Positions 1-5,457 of a stretch of DNA of 15,852 nt are shown here, one piece after another. Position numbers and translations under genes: made by a program. Source of the DNA: Thermoleophilia bacterium (GTDB taxonomy: Bacteria > Actinomycetota > Thermoleophilia > Miltoncostaeales > Miltoncostaeaceae); assembly GCA_017882555.1 (NCBI GenBank), contig JADGPH010000086.1, positions 1 to 15,852 of the forward strand, written 5' to 3'. Below the pieces are notes generated by a model, which ran no database searches, was not told where the DNA came from, and saw only the letters and a list, made by a program, of their open reading frames with translations. Position 1 is the first letter of the stretch; each line of letters begins with the position of its first letter.

Positions 1-1308
1 GGGTTCCCGGTAAATCCCCAGATCGCTCTCTATGACGGCATCGCGTCGGCGGCCGAGGCATGCGCGTGGTGGGAAGCCCAGCGCGCCGAACTCGACTTCG
101 ACATCGACGGCGCGGTGGTCAAGCTCAACGACATCGGGGCTCAGGGGGCGGCAGGCGCGGTGGCACGGGCGCCACGGTGGGCGGTCGCCTACAAGTTCGC
201 CCCAACGACGGCAACGACGATCTTGCGAGCGATCAACGTCAACGTCGGGCGCACGGGCGTGATCGTGCCGTATGCGGTGATGGATCCCGTCGAGGTTGGC
301 GGTGTGACGGTGACCAAGGCGACCCTGCACAACCACGAGGACATCGCCCGCAAGGATCTTCGGGTGGGCGATTACGTGATCATTCAGCGGGCCGGCGATG
401 TGATTCCGCAGGTCGTCGCGCCATTGGTCCAGCGGCGCACGGGCGCCGAGGTCCCGTTTGCCATGCCCGAGCACTGCCCGGCGTGCGGCACCGCGGTGAT
501 CCAGGCAGAAGGCGAGGTGCAGATGCGGTGCCCAAATCGCTCGTGCCCGGAGCAGATCGTGCAGAGCATCGAGCATTTTGCGTCGCGCGGGGCGATGGAT
601 ATCGAGGGATTGGGCGCCAAGACGGTGGTGAAGTTCTTTGAGATCGGCCTCGTGCGCGATGTCGCTGATATCTATGGGCTGGCGGGACGCCGTGATGAAC
701 TGTTGGCCCTGGAGGGCTTCAAAGACACGTCGGTCGACAATCTGCTTGAGGCCATCCGCATCTCGACGCAGCGTCCCTGGGCGCGGGTGCTGTACGCGAT
801 CGGGATTCGTCACGTCGGCGAGGTCACCGCACAGGCGTTGGCAGATGTCCTTCCGTCGCTCGATGATCTGCTGGCGGCAACGCCGGAGCATTTGGCGGAT
901 GCCGAAGGTGTCGGCCCCGTGGTCGCAGGCTCGGTGCGGGAGTACCTGAGCTCCGAGGTCAACCTTCGCACGTTGGCGCGGTTGCGGGACGCGGGATTGC
1001 AGATGCGCCAGGATGGGCCCGCTCGCGTTGGCCGGGGACCGCTGACCGGATGCACAGTGGTCGTGACAGGAACCCTCGAGGGACTTTCGCGGGACGGCGC
1101 CCGCCGGGCGATCCTCGCGGCCGGGGGCACCCCGACCGAAAGCGTCTCGCGGAAGACCACCTTCGTGGTGGCCGGACCCGGGGCGGGTTCAAAGCTTGCC
1201 GCGGCGACCCGCCTGGGCATTCCAGTGCTCGACAACGCAACGTTCGCCGCCGTGCTGGCGGGCGAGACATCTGCCCCGATCCCGTCCGGGGCGGGAACCG
1301 AGTCCTAA
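1..1308 (+). CDS. ligA: NAD-dependent DNA ligase LigA, C-terminal 435 residues (5' end outside window)
   Basis: The gene seals nicks in DNA using NAD+ during replication and repair. The frame is open from base 1, so the adenylation domain's start and the catalytic KxDG lysine lie upstream. What remains runs in family order. The end of the adenylation domain shows DFDIDGAVVKLN (bases 106-141) and PRWAVAYKF (about 172-200). The OB fold shows GRTGVIVPYAVMDPVEVGG and later HNHEDIARKDLRVGDYVI. A four-cysteine zinc finger with the pattern CPAC...CPNRSC lies at bases 475-546. Helix-hairpin-helix repeats follow at about 550-960, including DIEGLGAKT and AEGVGPVVA. The BRCT domain is at about 1037-1270 (GCTVVVTGTLEG, with the buried Trp not evident). 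The stop is TAA at 1306-1308. All domains look intact. No close downstream partner is seen, because the next gene is on the other strand. Confidence 0.97.
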   Translation, partial: GFPVNPQIALYDGIASAAEACAWWEAQRAELDFDIDGAVVKLNDIGAQGAAGAVARAPRWAVAYKFAPTTATTILRAINVNVGRTGVIVPYAVMDPVEVGGVTVTKATLHNHEDIARKDLRVGDYVIIQRAGDVIPQVVAPLVQRRTGAEVPFAMPEHCPACGTAVIQAEGEVQMRCPNRSCPEQIVQSIEHFASRGAMDIEGLGAKTVVKFFEIGLVRDVADIYGLAGRRDELLALEGFKDTSVDNLLEAIRISTQRPWARVLYAIGIRHVGEVTAQALADVLPSLDDLLAATPEHLADAEGVGPVVAGSVREYLSSEVNLRTLARLRDAGLQMRQDGPARVGRGPLTGCTVVVTGTLEGLSRDGARRAILAAGGTPTESVSRKTTFVVAGPGAGSKLAAATRLGIPVLDNATFAAVLAGETSAPIPSGAGTES

Positions 1309-1342
1309 CCGCTCGGTCCGCCGCCGGAGCGCGTGGATCAGC

Positions 1343-1385
1343 AGTGGGCCGGACTGGGGTCGGGGCGATCCCATCCCAGCCCACT
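1343..1385. terminator. Imperfect GC-rich hairpin between two convergent genes
   Basis: AGTGGG (1343-1348) can pair with CCCACT (1380-1385), and CTGGG (1354-1358) with CCCAG (1375-1379), leaving a five-base bulge. It lies 35 bases after the ligA stop and 20 bases from the end of the converging small gene, where a shared terminator would be expected. It has no U-tract, and hairpins form easily by chance at this GC content, so the call is tentative. Confidence 0.28.
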
Positions 1386-1405
1386 CGGGCAGCTGGTGCG
1401 GGGGC

Positions 1406-1612
1406 CTACCCTGGCGCGAGTACGGCCCGGTCGAACTCTTGGAGACCGTCGGGAAGTCGGTGTCCGGCGGCGGTCATGGTCTGGACAAATAGGGTCTTAT
1501 CGATTCGCCCATGGAATACGGGGACACCCTCCTGAGCGCAGAGCTTGATGAGCGTCTTGCGCGAGATGCCGAGCGCGTCGGACAACTCGTCAGGGGTGAG
1601 GTGATTGGCCAT
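1406..1612 (-). CDS. Small helix-turn-helix protein, 68 aa
   Basis: The product begins MANHLTPDELSDALGISRKT. Residues about 6-35 (LTPDELSDALGISRKTLIKL) match the recognition helix-turn-helix of small MerR/excisionase-type DNA-binding proteins. A short wing-like segment, VPVFHGRIDKTLFV, follows. There is no ligand-binding domain. The frame stays open upstream to an ATG at 1696, but I chose the ATG at 1612 because AGGAGG sits five bases before it and the protein then starts directly at the HTH. The 264 bases upstream (1613-1876) hold no other gene that I can support. The gene stands alone, reads in the same direction as the PAP2 gene, and converges on ligA. Its target is unknown. It could be a regulator or a remnant of a mobile-element excisionase, but no integrase or att-like repeat is nearby. 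Confidence 0.68.
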   Translation of the reverse strand: MANHLTPDELSDALGISRKTLIKLCAQEGVPVFHGRIDKTLFVQTMTAAGHRLPDGLQEFDRAVLAPG

Positions 1613-1616
1613 CAGG

Positions 1617-1624
1617 ACCTCCTC
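1617..1624 (-). promoter_or_regulatory. Strong Shine-Dalgarno that fixes the start of the HTH gene
   Basis: The minus strand reads GAGGAGGT here, and the AGGAGG core lies five bases before the ATG at 1612. It is one of the two best ribosome sites in the window and decides the start in favour of the 68-residue product. Confidence 0.7.
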
Positions 1625-1876
1625 GACGTGGGTGCGATCCGACAGGACCCACTGGCTCGCCGAGAGCGGCGGCATCGCTGCGGATCGCCTGCGCACTCAC
1701 CGGGGCATGTCATTCGAGCTCGGTCATCCCGGGAGTCGGTGCGGACATGCACGTTAGGGTAGCGCGCTCTCCCGACGACCTGCATCCGGGGGAGATCGGA
1801 TCCCTCGCTGTTTGCGCAGACTTGGTGCAGGTGCGTGCGCCACGCGTGGCAGCGGCACCAAGAGGTCCGGTGCGGA

Positions 1877-2722
1877 CTACTCCGGGGGGCGCAACGTACT
1901 GGTCACGGCCGGGTAGACCCGGCGCGCCGTGCCGACCAGCGCCGGTCGCATGTGTGGCCAGAGCATCGACCAGAAATGGACCAGCAGGAATCCGGCGGCG
2001 ATCACGAGTGCGCCGGCAAGGCTGTCGGCGATGTAATGGTTGGCGGTACCGGTAATCGTGAAGAAGACGAGTGCCGGATATGCCAGCACGATGATCCGAT
2101 ACGCCCAGTTATTCAGGAGGAGTGCGGCGACGATGCCGATCATGAACGCATAGCCAAAATGCATCGAGGGAATCGCGGCGTCGGCGTTAAACCACTTGGA
2201 GAACACGCCACCGTGGAGGTCGATCTTCGACACGCCCCCGAGGGTATCGACGAATCCCATGCCGGGGAGCAGGCGCGGTGGCGCGACCGGATACACGATG
2301 TAGATGATGAGCGCGATGCCGTTGGCAGCGAGAAACGCGTTGCGCACATACGGATACAGATGGCGCCGGGAGCGGTACAGCCAGATGAAAAACAACGGCG
2401 TGACGACCCAGTGGGCGACCATGTAGAAGTCGTTGAGCAGCTTGGTGAGCACCAGATGATTGAGCAGCCATTGCTGGACCGAGAGCTCAACGAACAGGCC
2501 GGAGCTCTTCTCCCAATCGATAATGCCGGTCGCATTGGTGATGGCGACGGAGGCGTTGCCGATCACCAATGCGCGGCTGCCTTCGTAGGCCAACAACGCC
2601 ACGGCGAAGATCAGCCACTCCCGCATCCACGGATGGCGACGAACGGCCCCCCTGAGCCCACGTGGGGCGCCGGGCGCCGACCCTGCTGTCAGGGCGATCG
2701 GTGTGGGGGTTTCAGTCGTCAC
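1877..2722 (-). CDS. PAP2-superfamily membrane protein, inositolphosphotransferase (Aur1/Ipt1)-like branch
   Basis: An integral membrane enzyme of 281 residues that probably acts on a lipid phosphate or moves a phospho-alcohol group at the outer face of the membrane. About six hydrophobic segments are visible, near residues 35-55, 98-116, 129-147, 188-205, 209-227 and 233-253. Three phosphatase-signature blocks appear in order: YPVAPPRLLPG (144-154), AAIPSMHFGYAF (182-193) and TANHYIADSLAGA (226-238). They supply the Arg, the His of PSMH, and the His and Asp of NHYxxD used by this superfamily. The wording of the blocks (PPR, PSMH, NHYxxD) fits the PAP2_3/Aur1-like branch better than classical PgpB. 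The start is GTG at 2722 with no clear Shine-Dalgarno. The inositol-lipid cluster lies over 10 kb away, so a link to it is only suggestive. Substrate unknown. Confidence 0.85.
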   Translation of the reverse strand: MTTETPTPIALTAGSAPGAPRGLRGAVRRHPWMREWLIFAVALLAYEGSRALVIGNASVAITNATGIIDWEKSSGLFVELSVQQWLLNHLVLTKLLNDFYMVAHWVVTPLFFIWLYRSRRHLYPYVRNAFLAANGIALIIYIVYPVAPPRLLPGMGFVDTLGGVSKIDLHGGVFSKWFNADAAIPSMHFGYAFMIGIVAALLLNNWAYRIIVLAYPALVFFTITGTANHYIADSLAGALVIAAGFLLVHFWSMLWPHMRPALVGTARRVYPAVTSTLRPPE

Positions 2723-2756
2723 GCGCCGTCAGTCGTCGCACGAATGGATTCACTCA

Positions 2757-2786
2757 ACGCTACAACTTCGGGAAGCGTTGGAGCAA
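2757..2786 (-). promoter_or_regulatory. Candidate promoter of the PAP2 gene
   Basis: On the minus strand TTGCTC (2781-2786) is followed after 18 bases by TAGCGT (2757-2762). This is a fair match to a housekeeping actinobacterial -35 (TTG...) and -10 (TANNNT). Transcription would start near 2750, about 28 bases before the GTG at 2722. Judged by eye only. Confidence 0.3.
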
Positions 2787-2877
2787 CTTGGGCACAGTAA
2801 CAGCCAATGTGTGCGGGTTAACCGCAATCGGCTAGAACCTGGGCGCCTTGATCGGCTAGCATCCCGAGGCGGTTTGG

Positions 2878-2951
2878 CGGGGTGTGGCGCAGCTTGGTAG
2901 CGCGCTCCGTTCGGGACGGAGAGGTCCCCGGTTCAAATCCGGGCACCCCGA
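2878..2951 (+). tRNA. tRNA-Pro (anticodon CGG)
   Basis: A complete 74-base cloverleaf. The acceptor stem CGGGGTG (2878-2884) pairs perfectly with CACCCCG (2944-2950), followed by discriminator A at 2951. The D arm is GCGC with loop AGCTTGGTA. The anticodon stem is CTCCG/CGGAG around loop TTCGGGA, giving anticodon CGG, which reads the proline codon CCG; this codon is frequent in the genes here. The T arm is CCCGG, TTCAAAT, CCGGG. The terminal CCA is not encoded, as the next bases are TCG. Confidence 0.97.
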
Positions 2952-2978
2952 TCGCAGCAGGGCCGGCTCCGGTCCTGT

Positions 2979-3015
2979 CCAACACGGCCGCTGGAATCTC
3001 CAGCGGCCGTGTTGG
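2979..3015. terminator. Perfect 16-bp hairpin shared by tRNA-Pro and the convergent NifU-like gene
   Basis: CCAACACGGCCGCTGG (2979-2994) and CCAGCGGCCGTGTTGG (3000-3015) are exact reverse complements around the loop AATCT. The hairpin starts 27 bases after the tRNA and ends two bases from the NifU-like stop codon (3018-3020). It therefore fits a bidirectional terminator for convergent transcripts. There is no U-tract on either side, a common form in high-GC actinobacteria. Confidence 0.75.
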
Positions 3016-3017
3016 TG

Positions 3018-3251
3018 CTAGACCGTGATCACGCCTTCGACTTCGGGAACCTGGCGGCGCAATTCCGCCTCAATGCCGAGCGTGAGGGTCGCCGTCGACA
3101 TTGGGCAGCCCCCGCAGGCGCCGTGCATCTGCAGGTGGACAAACCCCTCTTCATCGAACTCCACCAACTCGACGTCGCCACCGTCGGCGTGCAACGCGGG
3201 CCGTATGTTGTCGAGAACATCCTCGATCTGCGCGAGAATCTGGGTCGACAT
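3018..3251 (-). CDS. NifU-like (NfuA-type) Fe-S cluster scaffold/carrier protein
   Basis: A 77-residue cytosolic protein made of one NifU C-terminal domain, which in this family carries a [4Fe-4S] cluster for delivery to target enzymes. Residues 12-31 read VLDNIRPALHADGGDVELVE, typical of the fold. The cluster-binding CxxC is C46-GG-C49 in GACGGCPMS, with TLTLGIE behind it. Two copies must share a cluster, since each has only the two cysteines. A weak Shine-Dalgarno (GAAGGGAA) precedes the ATG. The gene diverges from the amidase gene with only 20 bases between start codons. The RlmD-type methyltransferase in this window is a plausible [4Fe-4S] client, though nothing here shows it. Confidence 0.93.
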   Translation of the reverse strand: MSTQILAQIEDVLDNIRPALHADGGDVELVEFDEEGFVHLQMHGACGGCPMSTATLTLGIEAELRRQVPEVEGVITV

Positions 3252-3271
3252 GGACTTCCCTTCGCTGATGA

Positions 3272-4114
3272 GTGACCATCGTGGATCCTAGCGCTGCGCG
3301 GACCCTTCGCGCCGCCGTTGTGCAAATGACCAGCGGCGCGGATGTGAACGCCAATCATCTGACGGCCGATCGTTTGGTGCGTGAGGCGGCCGCAGCGGGT
3401 GCGCGCCTGGTCGTCTTGCCGGAGACGTGGAACCTGATGGCAGGTCCGGACGCCGCCCTCGCGGGAGCCGAAGACCTCGACGGTCCCTCGGTCCAGCTCG
3501 CTCGTGGTTGGGCGCGAGAGCTTGGTCTGACGGTGCTGGCGGGGAGTATCGGTGAGCGCACTCTGGAGGCACGGCGCGTCTACAACACCAGCACCCTGAT
3601 CGCACCCGATGGCCAGATCGCGGGGGTATATCGCAAGCTGCACTTGTTCGACGTGGAGGTCGCGGGGCGCACGTACCGGGAATCGGACGGTGCCGCACCC
3701 GGGACCCAGATCGCTGTGGTTGACGTCGGGCCGCTCCGGGTCGGGATGTCGGTGTGTTACGACCTCCGGTTCCCCGAGCTCTACCGGCACATGATCGACC
3801 TCGGGGCGACCGCCTTTGTGGTGCCGTCGGCATTTACCGCCCAGACCGGTCGCGATCATTGGGAGGTGTTGCTCCGGGCGCGCGCAATCGAGAACCAAGC
3901 CTTCATGCTTGCGGCCGATCAGGTGGGACGCCACCCTGACGGCAGCGAATCGTACGGCCACAGCATGATCGTGACCCCGTGGGGAGAGGTGATCGCGGAG
4001 CTTGTCTCGGGGGTCGGTCTCGCGATCGCCGATCTCGATCTGGCGCTGCTGGAACGCGTGCGTGCGACGCTGCCGGCGTTGACCCATCGCCGGCCGGAGA
4101 TCTACGAGTCGTAG
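3272..4114 (+). CDS. Carbon-nitrogen hydrolase, Nit1-like (probable deaminated glutathione amidase)
   Basis: A 280-residue nitrilase-superfamily amidase. The catalytic triad is visible as E51 (VVLPETWN), K122 (YRKLHLFDVE) and C162 (SVCYDLRFPELY). The C-terminal stretch HWEVLLRARAIENQ (196-209), then GRHPDG, SYGHSMIVTPWG and finally HRRPEIY closely follows the Nit1/Nit2 branch rather than true nitrilases. Nit1 enzymes repair deaminated glutathione, while Nit2 acts as omega-amidase on alpha-ketoglutaramate. Because glutathione is rare in actinobacteria, the real substrate may differ. The start is GTG at 3272; GTG at 3281 is also possible, and the first beta strand begins at residue 12, so nothing later fits. 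No good ribosome site is seen. The gene ends overlapping by 13 bases the convergent broken gene. Confidence 0.92.
   Translation: MTIVDPSAARTLRAAVVQMTSGADVNANHLTADRLVREAAAAGARLVVLPETWNLMAGPDAALAGAEDLDGPSVQLARGWARELGLTVLAGSIGERTLEARRVYNTSTLIAPDGQIAGVYRKLHLFDVEVAGRTYRESDGAAPGTQIAVVDVGPLRVGMSVCYDLRFPELYRHMIDLGATAFVVPSAFTAQTGRDHWEVLLRARAIENQAFMLAADQVGRHPDGSESYGHSMIVTPWGEVIAELVSGVGLAIADLDLALLERVRATLPALTHRRPEIYES
3285..3290 (-). promoter_or_regulatory. Candidate -10 box of the NifU-like gene inside the amidase coding region
   Basis: The minus strand reads TAGGAT, a TANNNT match. It would start transcription near 3278, about 27 bases before the NifU-like ATG. The start-to-start gap is only 20 bases, so a promoter for this gene has to lie in its neighbour. 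No -35 match is evident. Confidence 0.3.
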
Positions 4115-4417
4115 GCCACGCCGTCGGTGGTCTCGCGGGCGTCGGCGCTCGCGTGGCGGAGCCCGACCACGGCGCTGTCGAAGGTCTGGGAGGAAACCAG
4201 ACCCACCCGGAGGCGCCCGCCGACGTCGGCGAACACCGGTGTTCCGCTACCGGGGACAGTGGGGTGGACAACGAGCCGGTACTTCATCGACCAGCTGCGC
4301 GACGTCGATGAAGTACCGATGCAGTTGCGCATCCACGACGGGCCAGTCGAGGGCATGGTTCGGCACTTCGGCGTCGCCGTCCAGGGGAATCTGCATCCAG
4401 AGGGTGAGCTTGGTCAT
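4102..4417 (-). pseudogene. Small unknown gene downstream of ackA, interrupted by a one-base frameshift
   Basis: The ATG at 4417 overlaps the ackA stop as ATGA, the same coupling seen between xfp and ackA, which argues for a real gene. As it stands it encodes 56 residues (MTKLTLWMQIPLDGDAEV...) and stops at 4247. After VDE near residue 45 the frame loses its coding look. The +1 frame from about 4287 to the stop at 4102 has it (YRLVVHPTVPGSG, then VFADVGGRLRVGLVSSQ), with GC-rich third positions. Removing one A from the GAA codon near 4307 would join the parts into about 104 residues reading QLVDEYRLVVHP. I recognise no family. The break lies inside a perfect inverted repeat. It may be a real mutation, a sequencing error, or two overlapping genes. 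Confidence 0.6.
4277..4318. repeat. Perfect 15-bp inverted repeat at the frameshift site
   Basis: CGGTACTTCATCGAC (4277-4291) and GTCGATGAAGTACCG (4304-4318) are exact reverse complements separated by 12 bases. The repeat lies within coding sequence, not at a gene end, and covers the place where the small gene changes frame. Confidence 0.85.
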
Positions 4418-5457
4418 CCGCTGGTCGACCCGGTGGTGTCGTCGGGGTTGCCGAGCAGCCTGCGCGCGAGGCGTGCCGCAATCAGTTCCTCGCGTGCGTG
4501 GATCACGTGGACCCGCACCGGTGCGCCTGGCCCAGCAATCTCGCAGTCCGCGACGGCGACCGCGTTGCGCGCGCGGTCGAGTGCGACTCCGAGAAAGCCG
4601 AGCCGCGCACAGACCCGCTCTCGTACGGTTGCTGAGCCCTCCCCGATCCCGGCGGTAAATACCAGCGCATCGAGCCCGCCGAGCGACGCCGTCATCGCAG
4701 CGATGGCCGCCGCGAGGCGATGGACAAACACGTCCAGGGCAAGACCGCCCCCACCGGCTTCGATGTCGCGCATGTCCGCAGATCCACCGAGCCCCAGCAG
4801 GCCGGATCCGAAGTTGAGCTCGTGTTCCAGCTCGTCGATTCCGAGACCCATCGATCTGAGTATGTAGATCAGTGCCTGCGGGTCGACGGATCCCGACCGG
4901 GTTGCCATCGGCAGCCCGTCGAGTGGGCTGAACCCCATAGTGGTGTCGACGGAGCGTCCGTCGGCGACCGCGGTGACCGAGCATCCTCCGCCGAGGTGGC
5001 ACACGACCAGCCGGGGCACACGCACCTGCTGAGCGGACCACTGCACCGAGAGCCCGTGAAATCCGTAGCGATGGATCCCCCAGTCCTCGCGCCAGTGCGC
5101 CGGGAGGGCATAGCTCGCTGCCGCAGCTGGCATGGTGGCGTGAAAGCCTGTGTCGAAGACGCCGATTTGCGGGAGGTCGGGCAGCAGTCGCTCGGCGTCT
5201 TCGATGGCCCGCAGCGCCGGTGCATTGTGAATCGGCGCGAGCCCTTCGAGCGCGAAGATCTCGGCACGAACCAGGGCGTCGATGATGACCGGGTCCCGGA
5301 ATCGCGGACCGCCGTGGACGACCCGATGTGCGATCGCGGTGACCTGACCGGGATCGACCGCCTCAAGGGCACCGACGGGGATCGCCGTGCCGTCGTGATC
5401 GACGAGGTGCAGCTTGATATTGGTCGATCCGGCGTTGACGACCAGAATCTGCGTCAT
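4414..5457 (-). CDS. ackA: Acetate kinase (short form)
   Basis: Converts acetyl phosphate and ADP to acetate and ATP in the cytosol. Family blocks in order: VNAGSTNIKLHLVD (7-20, phosphate binding), AHRVVHGG (43-50), FDTGFHATMP (101-110, catalytic Asp102), HRYGFHGLS (129-137), CHLGGGCSVTAV (153-164), MATRSGSVDP (184-193, catalytic Arg187), SGLLGLGGSADMRDI and FTAGIGEGSATVRERV (267-282, Glu273). At 347 residues it is about 50 shorter than the usual 400. The loss lies between the first two blocks, about 30 residues apart here instead of roughly 80. All key residues remain, so it should be active, perhaps with altered acyl-substrate range. The ATG overlaps the xfp stop as ATGA with no separate ribosome site, so translation is probably coupled. 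Confidence 0.95.
   Translation of the reverse strand: MTQILVVNAGSTNIKLHLVDHDGTAIPVGALEAVDPGQVTAIAHRVVHGGPRFRDPVIIDALVRAEIFALEGLAPIHNAPALRAIEDAERLLPDLPQIGVFDTGFHATMPAAAASYALPAHWREDWGIHRYGFHGLSVQWSAQQVRVPRLVVCHLGGGCSVTAVADGRSVDTTMGFSPLDGLPMATRSGSVDPQALIYILRSMGLGIDELEHELNFGSGLLGLGGSADMRDIEAGGGGLALDVFVHRLAAAIAAMTASLGGLDALVFTAGIGEGSATVRERVCARLGFLGVALDRARNAVAVADCEIAGPGAPVRVHVIHAREELIAARLARRLLGNPDDTTGSTSG

Noticed and set aside
1839..1850. Palindrome GCCACGCGTGGC downstream of the PAP2 gene
   Set aside because: A 12-base palindrome has no loop for a hairpin, and single palindromes of this kind are common at high GC; no second copy was noticed.
1835..2800. Open frame of 321 codons on the plus strand
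   Set aside because: It is antisense to the PAP2 gene. The translation is rich in charged and His/Gln residues with no domain, while the minus strand has clear membrane segments and phosphatase motifs.
2826..2859. Direct repeat ATCGGCTAG (two copies near the tRNA)
   Set aside because: Considered as an attachment site or operator. It is only nine bases, there is no integrase, and the tRNA 3' end is not duplicated in the window.
2857..2862. TAGCAT as a -10 box for tRNA-Pro
   Set aside because: It fits TANNNT and lies 15 bases before the tRNA, but no -35 is found at the right distance, and a second similar CGGCTAG sequence occurs 25 bases upstream.
3029..4087. Open frame of 352 codons on the minus strand
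   Set aside because: It overlaps both the amidase (antisense) and the NifU-like gene (other frame), both of which have intact family motifs.
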